From Rhododendron vialii (lineage: Eukaryota; Streptophyta; Magnoliopsida; Ericales; Ericaceae): a stretch of 64,000 bases of DNA. The stretch covers positions 18,997,001 through 19,061,000 of the forward strand of contig NC_080567.1 in the NCBI RefSeq assembly GCF_030253575.1. Direction: 5' to 3'. The position numbers and the translations under genes are program-made. The notes beneath the pieces were generated by a model. That model was not told where the DNA came from, made no database searches, and was given only the letters and a program-made list of their open reading frames with translations. This document shows positions 46,801 through 58,666 of the stretch, piece after piece; the first letter of the stretch is position 1, and each line of letters begins with the position of its first letter.

Positions 46801-48993
46801 TCCAAGATTAAGAAGCAGAACTCCAACCCTTTCTTCTGCAGCATGTGCAGGAGATTTACTCTCACTTTCAAGTCCAGGATATGTACACACTTCCAGAGAA
46901 CAAAAGGATTGCCCGCTCAGGTTTCTCTTCTGAACAGGACCATAGAGAGATGATCCCCAAACAATGCCAGTTTGTTTATCACTTGGGTTTGAACAGGAGA
47001 AGGTGTGTTCTTGACCAGAACTTTTGGATGAATGGCAACATGTCGACATGGATTTCCCAATTTGATGGCATGGCCTGTCATCATGTGAGTGACTCAGTCA
47101 AAAGGTTGTTCAAATGGACCATAAACAATATGTGCATCCTACGACACTTTGCTGAAAAATTACCCCTTTCTGCTTTGGTTCTTGTAATTATTAATTACAA
47201 GACAGTGCAAAGGCTTAGTTTTGCATACTAAATCAAGAATAAAGTAGGAAAGCTCATTGTAAACATTAACCACAGATAGGCCCTATAGAAAACATACTTC
47301 AATAAAAATGATGAAAAAAGTCAATATTTTTCTGACCCACAAGTCTGCCATTCAAGTCCCTATACTATCTAAACTCTGAAAGCTTCTTCACATCCTAACC
47401 GGACTCTGTATAGTGCAGAAATATTAGATGTCATGGACATAGAATCCAATTCCCCAAGATAATTTCTTCGGAGACCCAAGTCGACATGGATTTTCCAGTT
47501 TGATGGCATGGCCTATCATCACGTGAGTTACTTAGTTGAAAGGCTATCTCAACAGGACCACAAATATTGTGCATCCTACGATACTTTGTCAACATATTAC
47601 CCCTAACTCTCTCCTTCAGCTCTTGTAACTATAACACGGTGCAAAGGCATAATTTTGCGAACTAAATCAAGAATCAAGTAGGAACGCTTATCATAAACGT
47701 CAACCACAGCTTCACGGGTGTTAGTTGCAAATTGATCAGGGCCGGCCCCAGAGGATAAGCCCCACAAGCCCTCAGTCTTGGGCAACCTCCTGGGCTGGGG
47801 CAACCAAAAAAAAACTTAAGTAGTAACATATATATACAAAAAAGTTTCACTTGCTAGCACAAGCAGTTGCCTTGGTGCAGTGGTCATGCAAGCTGTTGAA
47901 ATTCCAAGTTGGCTGGGTTCGATACCTGGCCCTTCCGTGCTCTTTTTTTTTTTTTTTCTCCCCTTTGGATCTACCCCATTTTGTTTTCCCTCCCAATGCA
48001 TGATATTGCAAAAATCAGATTACTTTGTTGAAAATTTTCGATTTAACAAACACAACAGTAATGTATAAGTGATATGTTCTTACATTTGATTAAAAAAAAG
48101 TCACAAATCAAGCGAGCTAAGACGGTTTTAATTCTTACCTTCGAACTGCCATTTTGCAAGACAAATTAAAGAGATTGGCTATGATCTCAATTGAAAATGA
48201 GATGCCGTTCCACTAAAAGCATTGTTGGGCATTTGGGGTTTTTTTAACTTCTTACATTTTTCGAGATAGGCCATTCTTCTCACATATATTAACTAAAAAG
48301 CCCAAAAATCAAAAGTTAGTGGAACGGGTCACGAGTTCTTGGACAAGTAAAGTTCGATAACTCAATTGAAAATTTTGCTTCAAAAAATGTACGGCGAATT
48401 TATTTTCTTTGAATCGGATCGTGCTAATCATAAAACACTATAACCGGGGTTTACATTTTTTATGATGTTATTCAGGCTAAAATAACAATGTAATTTTATT
48501 TTTTTTGTACTTGTATATATATATTTTTTTTTGTATGACTTATAATTGTAAATGGGCAACAAATTATGAGGTTGGGCTAGGGCAATCCAAATGTCGGGGT
48601 GGCACTGAAATTGATGTCTGGTACAAGCCACTGAAGCCAAAAAGTTTGAAAACTAAACCTTCTTAAACTCATTTTCTCCTCGCAATTTTCTAATTTGTTT
48701 TCAGTCAATAAGCAACAAGCAGAACTCGCGCCAAAATGGTTATAAACAACAACAACAAAAAACCTACAAATTATAAGCAGAAACAACGATTGTGAATAGA
48801 TAAGTAGATAACACGATAATATCTAACTTGATACAGGAAAAAAAAAAAAACTGGCAACAAAAAATAACTGAAATTTACGCACAAGGAAATACCAATTAAA
48901 ATAGGTTTGAACTTACAGCGAGGACTTGTGAACGGGAGTTAAAGCGGGCGGATTTACGCGGGGAAGAAGACGAGAGGGAACAGTGGCGTCCAT
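43865..48993 (-). CDS. FC2: Ferrochelatase, plastid FC2 type, with C-terminal chlorophyll-binding-like segment
   Basis: Inserts Fe2+ into protoporphyrin IX, the last step of heme synthesis, in the plastid. Nine exons on the minus strand: 48917-48993, 46744-47074, 46490-46633, 46195-46296, 45817-45920, 45595-45721, 45326-45478, 45001-45101 and 43865-44177. Phases join, giving about 483 residues. Landmarks: a Ser/Pro/Arg-rich transit peptide from ATG 48993; [60 protein letters not shown] with the active-site His; and [16 protein letters not shown]. The end carries [15 protein letters not shown], the single-helix light-harvesting-like tail that separates FC2 from FC1. Intron 4 (after EEAVQQ) starts with GC, not GT. 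Intron 1 contains a hAT element and a duplicate of the exon 2 start. Confidence 0.95.
47043..47715. repeat. Direct duplication of the FC2 exon 2 acceptor region
   Basis: About 235 bp starting at 47043 (TCGACATGGATTTCCCA..) is repeated at about 47482-47715 (TCGACATGGATTTTCCA..), with roughly 15% difference. The copy inside exon 2/intron 1 has the used acceptor (GATGACAG on the minus strand); the other has GATGATAG and the same following codons before diverging. Confidence 0.85.
47737..48607. mobile_element. hAT element (non-autonomous) in FC2 intron 1
   Basis: Starts CAGGGCCGGCCCC and ends GTGGCACTG, with exact 8 bp duplications AAATTGAT at 47729-47736 and 48608-48615. The ends resemble the CAGGGCCGGC.. 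termini of plant hAT elements. 871 bp with no transposase ORF. A tRNA-like segment lies inside. Confidence 0.88.
47868..47955 (+). repeat. tRNA-like (SINE-like) segment
   Basis: TGGTGCAGTGGTC resembles a pol III box A and GGGTTCGATACC a box B, 38 bp later, followed by a T run. It may be a SINE inserted in the hAT element. No duplication was found, so it is tentative. Confidence 0.35.
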
Positions 48994-49170
48994 GGCGTTC
49001 GATCTGAATCAGAATCGGAAGCTTTGTAGCCGAAGAAATCAAGTCAGGGGAATTTCTCTCTTTCTAGGGTTTTGTCCAGACCTCTCAGGTTTAGGAAAAT
49101 GGGAACGGAGAAGAAAGGGGAATTGGAATGTCATATAGGAGTAGTTCCACGACGGGGCCAAGGGCACCTG

Positions 49171-49199
49171 CTCTCTCTCTCTCTCTCTCTCTCTCTCTA
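49171..49199. repeat. (CT)n microsatellite in the FC2 5' region
   Basis: About 14 CT units, 180 bp upstream of the FC2 start; reads (GA)n in the transcribed direction, a common plant promoter/5' UTR feature. Confidence 0.9.
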
Positions 49200-49635
49200 G
49201 AAACAGTGGTTGCGCGTTCAAAGGGAGACGTGGAGCTATCTTAACCCGGATACTTCCGAGTAGTTTGGCTCCCGCTATTCCTACCCCGGAGGCCGAAATT
49301 GACCGGTCCCTAGTCCCCACCTACGTCACACGTGGGCGGTAGGTGCGAACGCGAGCCATTTTGGAGGATTATCAGACTAAGGTTCCCACCCGCTCCAGAC
49401 TTAGGTTGAGTTTCGCTTAACTTTTAAGACTTTTTGGAAGTTTGTCCTTGTTAAAAAAAAATGCGTTCGTAATTTTGTAAACGGTCTTGCTATTGTCAGT
49501 TCAGTGGACTGACGATAAGCACACTAGAAAATAAGAAAAACACGTATTTCTGTGTTCTTTTTATACCTTTTAATACATATTCACACATTCATTATTATCA
49601 GCCTACTGGGCTGATTTAAGAATTTTCCTTTTGTA

Positions 49636-49760
49636 AATTATTGATTCGTCTCAATAAGAGAGATCGAAATCTAAATCTCAAATATTTTGAGAAAATATCC
49701 TATTTTAAAAGTAAAATATTTTTGATTTTCCAATTTCACTTATTAAGACGAATCAATAAT
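49636..49760. repeat. Short inverted repeat
   Basis: ATTATTGATTCGTCTCAATAAG on the left pairs with CTTATTAAGACGAATCAATAAT on the right, with one mismatch and about 75 bp between. Possibly a small MITE. Confidence 0.7.
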
Positions 49761-50881
49761 CAAAAAAAAACTGTTGCAAAACTGACAAATGCAAAAAAAA
49801 AAAATCGATAAAACTCACTTTTTTGCGCTTTTTGCTCGGTGGAACACTGGAACTCCACCTTATTGCAGAAAAAAGGTCTCATCTTAGGGTAATTGCACAG
49901 GCCTCCTTGAGATTTTGTGAATTTGATTATGTAGATCCCTACTTTCATACTTTTATCATAGGCAGGATAATCGTATGTATGCTAGTAGGTCATAGCATGA
50001 TAAGGAGTAGTATTAATTGGCAATGAAATAGCTTTCAAATGCTTTTGTAACTTCAAATGTTAGTATAACTTGCAAGAGCAATTTATAAAAGTTATTGGCT
50101 TTAATCAAAATAAATCACATGCACATGTATTTCATTGTTGAACTGTTAAGAAGAACCAATTCAAACTATAAAAGTGTTGTTAAACTAGTTTAAACTGTAA
50201 AGATAATTAAAATTAGAATCACTGAAATGTTATAGTGACGTGAGAATGTTGAGCTAAATGAGTTGTTATACAAAAAAAATTAAAAACCAGTTCAAATAAA
50301 ATGCTAGTAAGTTTTTTGAAATATCATAATCATGAACAATAAGTCTTAATTCGCAAGGATTGGGAACAATTTGAACCTCAGAAAAAGGTAGTTACAGAAA
50401 GAAAAGAATAACAAAATGTGGCATAGTTTGTGAATATAGCTTCATAAAATAATTGTTTAATATAAATATTTGTTGAGTATAAATGGATATTAACATGCAT
50501 GATCTTGAATATACTTCCTTTATTCCAAAAATATTATGCGATCTGCAAAACAAGAACTTAAAAAATATTTTATATCAAAAAATTAAATTTATTTGATAAA
50601 TTAAACGAACTACGAATTTTTCTGATAAATGAAACCAACTAATAGTAGATATTTAGGAACTAGCGGTAAAAAGGTCAAATTTATTTCAACAAAAAGAATT
50701 ATTTTTTAACTTATCTTTTTGCAAACCGGACATCTTTTTGGGATGGAGGTAGTATCATATTGAAAACTTCCTATTGGATCAAGTAGTAGTTTATTTTATG
50801 CTCTAACTATTTATGAATTTAGTTCTGAAATATAAAAGGACGACAGTGCAATTTGTTAAATATCATCGAGTTGTGCTACAT
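49761..50881. other. Intergenic, AT-rich, nothing recognised
   Basis: No gene or element that I can support. Confidence 0.4.
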
Positions 50882-51252
50882 GTACTGACCATGGGGGAGG
50901 GAAATCGTACCGACAGCCGCTAGCGGGCTATCTCCGGCCACTGGACGGCCGATCCGAGCCGTCCAAAAATTCTAAAAAAAAAAACCGATGGGGCCTTAGC
51001 GGGAATCAACGGCATCCGAAGTGTGTAGAGTGCTTGATCCGAGCACCTCTTTTTCGTGTATATACACGTATATACATATATACACGAAAAAAGGGTGCTC
51101 GGATCAAGCACTCTACACACCTCAGATGCCGTTGATTCCCACAATTGCCTCATCGGTTTTTTTTTTTAGAATTTTTGGATGGCTCGGATCGGCCGTCCAG
51201 TGGCCGGAGATGGCCCGCCGGTGGTACAATTTCCCTCCTCTATGGTCAGTAC
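50882..51252. mobile_element. 371 bp near-perfect palindrome (fold-back MITE)
   Basis: GTACTGACCAT.GGGAGGGAAAT at the left mirrors the right end. Pairing then runs through CCACTGGACGGCC.GATCCGAGCC, ACCGATG, GAATCAACGGCAT and GTGTAGAGTGCTTGATCCGAG to a centre of CGTGTATATACACG-type alternation near 51065. Each arm is about 180 bp with few mismatches. No coding capacity. Confidence 0.88.
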
Positions 51253-51407
51253 TCATAACTTTTCTGAATATGATCCGACATTTCATCGGTTTGACTTTAA
51301 ATAGCCGTCAAAGGGGACGGAGGAGTTGACCATGGAGAAGGCTGTCGAGCATATGATCTTTCCTTGTAGTTGTAACTTGTAGGTCTTGCTTCGGAGTGAT
51401 ATTATTA

Positions 51408-51812
51408 GAGCATCTGCAATGGTAATAATCAAAATTAATAATTAAAATCTGTCACGCTAGCATTTGATTATTCATTCAAACCTAACATCTACTTCTATAT
51501 TAGTTATTTTTGAATCTCTAACAAAAAAAAAAATAAATCCACAATACATAGTGCACATTTGTCCAATCGTAAATGAGTTACAATCACGCACCCGAACACA
51601 CTAAATTATTCGTCTCGATGAAACGATTTCAATGTGGGGTGTTATTGAGTTTTGATTATCGGTAGAAGTTGTTAAATTTGGTTATGGAATAGGTGAAATT
51701 TAATTAATTTGCTAAAAGACTTATAACTTTGTTTATTACAATATGGTTTTTTTTAACATTATTGTTAAATTTATTTATCTACACCCATTTGCTTATTACA
51801 ATGGGAATACTC
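51408..51812. mobile_element. Tourist-like MITE with TTA duplication
   Basis: GAGCATCTGCAATGGTAAT at the left and, reversed, GAGTATTCCCATTGTAAT at the right, flanked by TTA at 51405-51407 and 51813-51815. AT-rich, 405 bp. Confidence 0.7.
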
Positions 51813-51815
51813 TTA

Positions 51816-52941
51816 CATGTTCTTGAAGCGATGTGATTTTAGGATTCTTTCTCGCCAGATATTAGTGTGTATACTATAAAGCGTGTGACGTCTGCACTAG
51901 TATGTTGTACAAACATCAGATCACGGCACTCAAGAACACTTGTTTTCCTTCTTGTATGTTCACCCCTTTCCCACTTTCTTGTGTCGGCTTTTGTGGAAAA
52001 CCGAAAAATAATGGGGAAGTTTTTCATTTTTGATTCATCTCATAAGCAGTTCAAGCTTGAAAATTTTGTTAAAACTTAGACAAGTTTTCAAATCGAGCTT
52101 GAATAATTAAAGGTTTGGCACGCCCCTAATTTGGTGCAAAGGGAAAACACACACACACAAAAAGTTGGACTGTCTTTGATTGGCCCTGGAAATACTAATC
52201 TAAAGCAAGAGATTGGAAAGGAAACGATCGGGGAGAAAAATTGCGTGTGCGCGAGTGAGAGAGAGAAATTCATTGGGGAAATTTTATTTTTTGAATAGCG
52301 CAATTGGGGAAATTTCTTAATCGTGGTACTTATTCATAGATTGTACAAAGAGGAAAATTGTTCCAAATAGATTTTTTGGTATTTTGTTCACAACTTCTTT
52401 CTTTGCTAAATTCAATTCTAACAAAAAGGTGAGAAAGTAGGAAAAAGGGTAGAAATGAAAAACAGGCTTTTCTCTGTGTACATGAGAGAGAGCAGGATGT
52501 GGTGTAGCAATGTAGCGGAGAGGGTGAGGTTGAGTGAGACGGAGCCGGGCCGGGGCCCGGAGTGGCTCCCCGGTGAGTTTTTTCATTTCATGTTTGTATG
52601 TGTGCATGTGTATACTTACAAGATTGAAAGCTTAACAAGTTTCAAAAAATATTCAAGCTTGATTTGTTTATGTTACGAAACTTATTTCAAACAAGTTTTT
52701 AAGGAGCTCATATTCGAATAGTTTTTTGTTTTCCGCGCTACACACAAATGATGCTCCGTAATGCCATTGGGCCAACTGCCAAGGTTAGATACAGAAGATT
52801 AGAGCTTAGCACAGGGATGGACCTGAGATTCTAATATAGGAGGCAAAACATGCACAAACGTTGATTTCTATCTATCTGCATAAAAAACTGAAAAAAGACA
52901 TCAAAATACACAAAAGTAAACATCTTTTCTTCTACCTACAT
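51816..52941. other. Intergenic, nothing recognised
   Basis: Contains short AAGCTTGA/TCAAGCTT motifs that recall degraded GAGCTCG-type repeats, and a GC-rich patch near 52545-52575. No gene supported. Confidence 0.4.
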
Positions 52942-53019
52942 TTGGGTTAAAAAGTACCATTGCAATCTTAAGTTCATCTATTGGGTTAAAAAGTACCATT
53001 GCAATCTTAAGTTCATCTA
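52942..53019. repeat. Two perfect 39 bp tandem units
   Basis: TTGGGTTAAAAAGTACCATT plus 19 further bases repeats exactly, at 52942-52980 and 52981-53019. Confidence 0.95.
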
Positions 53020-53838
53020 CTGATCAAAGTGGGCCCAATGTGATGATGTATTCAAGTTTCTCCAAGCAAAAATCAAACTTAGCAATTTGTGTGTTGGAAA
53101 CTGTACTCGTTACAAGCCGATTGTGCCTAGTATATGTTTAAACTGCACAAGTGTGTACAAATAGCCAATGATAGATCCATGCTCGTGCCTGGAAATGACT
53201 CTATCCATTTGACAATGCTCTATCATAAGAGTTAACAAAGGCACCCGAGGATCGCATTATGCAGTAAACTGCAGATAGGTCAGGTTCAAAAACAAGTTAA
53301 TGAAGATAAGCCACCGGATCATGGCATGTAATACTATCAGTCAGCGAATAATGTTTTCTGAAGAAAAACAAAGAGTGAGCGTAACAAATGAACCTTGATT
53401 TTTTTTCAAGGAAATGATCACAGGACTGCTCTATCTATTGGCATGATATATCAGTGAAAATCCATGTCAAAGAAAGTTAAAAAAAAAATACCCTTAAAAC
53501 TTCAGTATTTTGGCCAAAAAGATTTCCCAAAAAGGAGAATGGCAATGATCCACAGAGAAAAGAAAAGAAATCCTGAAAGTGCTATGGGTGCCTAACAATA
53601 GCACTATCTCAGGCATGCCAAATCCAGACAGCATGGTTATGCAATGAGTGTATCTGGCATCAAAATTTCAAAACCATGGCACGCTGAGGAGATGGGATTT
53701 TCTACCATCATAGCACTACCCATCTGATTTAGATTAGCATTGAGACAAGCAGGCTCATAACCTGGGCCTTCACCTAAACAAGTGACACAAAGCAATATTA
53801 AGAATGAATTACGTACTCCTGCTCATCGACTGCCATGG

Positions 53839-53874
<36 letters not shown>

Positions 53875-55297
53875 ATGGTAGAAGTTCAAATCCCGCCCAA
53901 ACAAAAACTTCCTCTCCCACCTCAATAACTCATGTTGCAGGAGTGCAACTCCCGATCTTCCATATACAAAACAAGAAACTCCCAACTTACCAAGAGAGCT
54001 CTCAACTACTATACGTTATTAGATTCCACACGAAGTGCTGGAAAACTAGTAAAATGAAGAAATAGTATCCAGGGATCTTGACCAACTTCTTATCCCAATT
54101 GTCTAAAATTTCCTAGTGATCAAAGTTTTAACTTTAGCATTCAGTTGGAGAGGTGTTGTCACATTTTCTCCAAAGAAACAGAATCATATGCAGTGCCCCA
54201 AAAACCTTTGTGAGCATTTGGTAGAAGACCCCATTTGAAACACAATGCCAACATAAACTGAGCTTCCTCATCATGCCTCCGAAAGAAATGCATCCAGGAA
54301 ATTTGACTGTCTCTCTAATTTAGGCACTTCAAAATACAGGGTACGCCCCTCAAAAAGCCACAAGTGAATGGAAAGGACACCACACACTAAGCTTTGACAT
54401 TAAGCCTTCAAAACAAATGCATCCACAAAAATGTGACTTTCTTCCAGCCAACCCATTAAAAATGGAGTATTCGTCCTAAATTGCCTACAGAAATTCAAGG
54501 AAATGTCATTGCTTCTACTCGTGCCAAATCTTTGAGCCTATTGCTTCTAAAGGGCCTTGAAGAGCAGTTATCTTGCTCATTTCAAACCCATAGAGTGCAC
54601 CCAAAATCTGTACATGCCAAAAACGACATTACTCACAGGTTTCCTTTGAATATCTAAATGACTAAATCCTCCATCAAGGACAAATTCAAAGAAGCAACAT
54701 CCAGAGTCCACTGACTCCATCCGCAGAATCCATCTTGGAAAAGGAATATATATTCGGTCACATCTAAAACTTCCCCAAGATAAGGTCATGACGCTGATGC
54801 ACCAAAAAAACGAGACAAGTGATGACCATCGGACGGACACGGAGGTCTGGTGCATCACGCAATTTCAAGTTCAACTACTCTAAATCCCAGATCCCTAATT
54901 AACCAACTTTGCACCACAGGGAACAAGTGAAGCTCTTCATTGAAAACTTCCTAACATAAGCTTGAAAGTAAATTCCAATTTCCTTGTTACAAGAAGCTTA
55001 AACAAGCGAAGGCGATTTGATAAACTGTGATACTGAGAACCAAAAATTTAGCTAAGCAACAATGCATAACTCTGTTTCAGAATCAATTCTACAAGCCAAT
55101 GATTCAAAATCTGGAAAAACACTCTTTAAGTTTAACAGTTTCAAAAGTTCAATACCGCATATGTAAAGGTAAAGGCTCGTGATTTAAGACACAGAAATTG
55201 CAGCAGTAAATTGAAAAAACCCAAATGAAATCAATCTAGTTTACTCAAATTCCAGTGTACATCAATGCTCATAAAAACAAAACCATTCTCATAATTT
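53020..55297. other. Intergenic, no gene supported; poly(C) run at 53841-53872
   Basis: A run of 32 C residues, possibly true or an assembly/sequencing artefact, follows CATGGAA. The rest is unique-looking AT-rich sequence. A 93-codon ORF at 54577-54858 (-) shows no family resemblance. The region could be a long non-coding transcript or 3' flank. Confidence 0.4.
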
Positions 55298-55510
55298 TTT
55301 TCTTGATAACTATGGTGTCGGGCCAGCTAACGCGCACCGTGACTAATCCTGCAGGTCCAATCCCACCTGCAAGTGGGGAGCCCAATTAAAGTCAGAACAA
55401 AGTTCAGTAGGGACTGGCCCCAAAAGATTTGCTAGCACCTAAGACGTTTCGAACTTGAGTCAAACCCTAAGTCCCAAGTCTTACCACTGGGGCAACCCCT
55501 TGGGGTTCAA
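55298..55510 (-). mobile_element. tRNA-derived SINE-like sequence
   Basis: On the minus strand it starts GGGGTTGCCCCAGTGGTAAG (box A-like), has AGTTCGAAACG (box B-like) about 45 bp later, and ends GCCCGACACCATAGTTATC then AAGAAAAAAA. Length and layout fit a plant Au-type SINE. No clear duplication. Confidence 0.6.
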
Positions 55511-55593
55511 CCGAAATATAGGATTACAAACTCAACAATTCCAACAATAACCTCCCCAAAAAAAAAAAAAAAAAAAAAAACTTCATTTCGCAA

Positions 55594-55965
55594 TCAGAAA
55601 CAGCAAGAACAATCGAAAGGACACAATCTTGTACCTCCAGCATCAGCCTTCCCAATCCCCAGCTCCTCTTGCGAGTAAACAGTAAACCCATCACCAGTTC
55701 TCTTCCTAGGCCGAGAAGGTGGGTCCGCAGTTCCACTCTCTTTAGGAGCTTCCCTTTTTTTCTTTTTCTTGTTCACCTTATCCAGCTTAGAACCCTCGGC
55801 TTTAACTGGGTTATCTTGGTTTTGCTCAGGTTTCTTCCTCTTCTTCGCAGCAAAGATCTCGTCGATCTCTTTGCTGGGTTTTTTGGGTGCGGGGGAGGGG
55901 TTTTTCTCCGGTACTGCAACTGGGTCTTGTGGCTTTAGTGGCTTGGATGAGCTCTTTTTGGGCAT
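55594..55965 (-). CDS. DUF1764 protein (small, Lys-rich, unknown function)
   Basis: 123 residues in a single exon from ATG 55965. The N-terminal part is Lys/Pro/Ser-rich (MPKKSSSKPLKPQDP) with EIDEIFAAKKRKKPEQ and a run of lysines (NKKKKKREAPKE), probably nuclear or nucleolar. The C-terminal block FTVYSQEELGIGKADAGG followed by LCPFDCSCCF is the DUF1764 signature, with four Cys in the last ten residues, and it ends exactly at the family's terminus. A GA/CT microsatellite lies in its leader. Function is unknown. Confidence 0.9.
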   Translation of the reverse strand: MPKKSSSKPLKPQDPVAVPEKNPSPAPKKPSKEIDEIFAAKKRKKPEQNQDNPVKAEGSKLDKVNKKKKKREAPKESGTADPPSRPRKRTGDGFTVYSQEELGIGKADAGGTRLCPFDCSCCF

Positions 55966-56041
55966 CTTTTACGGAGTTCAACAAAAATGGGAAAACCAAG
56001 TCGCTTGTCGTGCAATCACACAAACACACACAGAGCGAGCG

Positions 56042-56045
<4 letters not shown>

Positions 56046-56074
<29 letters not shown>
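56046..56074. repeat. (GA)n microsatellite in the DUF1764 leader
   Basis: About 14 GA units, 80-110 bp upstream of the start codon at 55965; it reads (CT)n on the coding strand. Confidence 0.9.
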
Positions 56075-56075
<1 letters not shown>

Positions 56076-56237
56076 GTTGTTAGGGTTAGCAGAGGTCAGC
56101 AGAGCTGCCGATTGTTAAGCTACAATCGATTGGTAATCTAGGGCTGACACTGTTCACAGAGTTTACCCCCACTGTTTTCGATTATGACAGATTTCCCCAC
56201 ACCAAAATTGATCATGGAAATCGTATAGTTTGCATGA

Positions 56238-56723
56238 GGCCCCGTTTCAGAAACTTTCTTAAAAAATAAGAAATTTATTTCACATTTTCAAACTCAAAAA
56301 TAACATAAATAAAAAATAATTTTTTAATTTTTTTTGCATTGTATAAAAGATATTTTTCAAACAAGATCCATATTGCATATTTTTAGATTTCAATAAGTCC
56401 ATAATTTTTTAGCTTGAAATTGCCTCCTTAAAAAATGAAGACTTTTTTTTAGTTCCGTAATGAAGCCTGATGAGTGCCGAAGGAACAAAAAGTGAAAGCG
56501 TCTTTTAAAAAGAATTTAAATTATTAATAACTAGCTGTTGGGGACATGCCCTCCCGGCTCCCGGTGTGTATGTGCATGTGCAAATGAAAATATTTGTGGA
56601 TTGATAGTAAGGTGCCGTTTCGCTTTCTTTTTACATTTTTTTTTCAAAAAAAAAGTAATTTCAAGTTCAAACGTAAAGAAAATGAAAAATAAAATTCTTT
56701 TTTAAAGAAACTGGAACGGGGCC
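56238..56723. mobile_element. Tourist-like MITE with GGCCCCGTT ends
   Basis: GGCCCCGTTTCAGAAACTTT at the left and, reversed, GGCCCCGTTCCAGTTTCTTT at the right. Flanks are TGA and TAA, an imperfect 3 bp duplication. The interior is A/T-rich with no ORF. It shares its end type with 60680-60854. Confidence 0.6.
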
Positions 56724-57249
56724 TAAGAGTGAGAGTTGGAGTGGGGGTGGGTAGTAATTTTGGGTGTGTGTGGGTGGTTGAGTTTAAGTGATTGTACTAT
56801 TTCATCCTAAGGTTAATTCATGTTATAGTAAAATCAGAAGTAAAAAATTTGGGTTTTGATTAGGATACTCTTGAAAATCACTTTTGTGACACTAGAGCTT
56901 GAAAAAAAGGAAGACACTAACTTGTGCTCATCCTTTATATATAGAAAATAGATGGATAGATTGTGAGAATGATGACTGAACGTGAAAGTGTAGAACAATG
57001 ATTGAGATCGAGAGCAAAAAGCACTCCATATTATGTGACTTTTATGTCCTTATATATCTCTGCGGACAATTATTCAGTTCTTAGAGTATCATGTGGCATT
57101 GCCATGTTGTATTTTCTACAAATAAAAGATCGCGATCACGCAATTAGAGTCGTTCTTTATCTCCCAAACTTTCCAAAAAAAATGATGATTACGTTCCTCC
57201 CACAAAATTCATCGCCCCGTAAATAGTAGTTAAAAGTACTTAGGTACTC
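56724..57249. other. Intergenic, nothing recognised
   Basis: No gene; AT-rich. Confidence 0.4.
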
Positions 57250-57262
57250 CAGGAACCCTGAA

Positions 57263-58666
57263 GTAAGGAACTGCTACATAAAGGGTTAAGGTGGAATGTA
57301 GGGAATGGGGACTCTATTAGTAAATTCTGGGAAGATGAGTGGGTGCCAGGACTGACTGGAGCAAAAATCAACTCCTTACCTCCTGAGCAATGCGATTGGA
57401 TAAAGGTGGCTGACTTTATTGATCAGAATAATCAATCTTGGGATGTAGAAAAGTTGAGGAACTGTGTACCTGAAGAGGAAACTCAAGCCATTTTAAAGAT
57501 TCCCATTAGCATTTCTAAGTGCCCATACAAACTAATTTGGCACTCTAATAGCTCCGGCAAGTACTCCGTCAAGTCTGGGTATCACAAAGCTTTCAAAAAA
57601 GACTTTCGATCTTGCTTCAAATCAGCCTTCTTCTTCCTACACTCCGTTTAAATCTATGTGGACGAGGCTTTGGGCTATCTCTACAGCCCCCCAAAGTGCG
57701 CCATTTTATGTATAAAGTGGTCCATAATTGATTGGCAAGTAAAGAGAATTTATTTCGTTGCAAGTACGCTCACTCCCCCCTTTGTCCCATTTGTGGTAGT
57801 GAGAATGAATTGATTGAACATTTGCTCTTTCGGTGTCCTTGGACTAGGGCTGTTTGGTTTGGGAGTGATATGGCATTGTGGTTTTTGGACAAACAAATAG
57901 TTACAGCTAACAGATGGATGGAAAATTTGCTTTGTGTTGATCTCTCGAAGGAGGCAAGTGCAGAAGTGGTGGCTATCATTTTTCTATTATGTTGGGCTAT
58001 TTGGAAATCAAGGAATGATTTTGTGTTTAATAGAAGAAAGCCTTGTCCTGAGGATGTGATCTTTAAGGCTAACGTGGCGAATCAAGATTATCTTCTGGCA
58101 ATATTTTCAGATGACAAGGAGAGGGCCCCTAAACCTCCTCGGGTGGCCAAGTGGGTTCCTCCCCCCTCAACTGTTGTTAAAATGAATTGTGATGGAGCTT
58201 ACCATTCCTCTAATAGCAAGGCGTCATTGCCAGAGATAGTAGTGGACATGCTCTTTGGTGGCAGGTTGGTAGAATTACGGGGTTTTCAACAACTTCTATT
58301 GAGGCGTGGGCATTACGTATAGCATGCACTGCGACGCGAGAACTGAACCTAACAGAGGTAATCTTTGAATCAGATTGTAAAGCTCTAATTGATTGCATCA
58401 ATGGCTTGTCTACTTATTGTCCGTGGGAGATTTTATGCTACTGTGGAGGATATCAAAGGTTGGGCAGCAGCTACAAATTGGTCTTTTGTTTGGTGCTCTG
58501 GGAATTTAAACTTGATGGCTCACTGGCTAGCATCCAACTGCCTTAGTAGGAAAGTTTTGTCTTTACCAGGTTGTATTCCGCTCGGACTTCATGATTTGCT
58601 TGTAAGGGATCTCCCTAGTTAGTTGGCGGTTTTGTTTCTTATAATCATGTCCAAAAAAAAATAATA
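57263..58666 (+). mobile_element. 5'-truncated LINE (zinc-binding and RNase H part of ORF2)
   Basis: Flanked by CAGGAACCCTGAA (57250-57262) and CAGGAACCTTGAA (58667-58679), a 13 bp duplication with one mismatch, and ending in an A-rich tail (58651-58661). The coding remnant, broken into several frames, reads VGNGDSISKFWEDEWVPG, then the reverse-transcriptase zinc-binding block CPICGSENELIEHLLFRCPW, then an RNase H-like KMNCDGAYH and WCSGNLNLMAHWLASNCLS. These are the last domains of plant L1-type ORF2. The RT and endonuclease are missing because of 5' truncation. Stops and frameshifts near 57650 and 58240 show that it is inactive. Confidence 0.9.

Noticed and set aside
54577..54858. 93-codon minus-strand ORF
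   Set aside because: No recognisable domain, surrounded by stops; probably chance.
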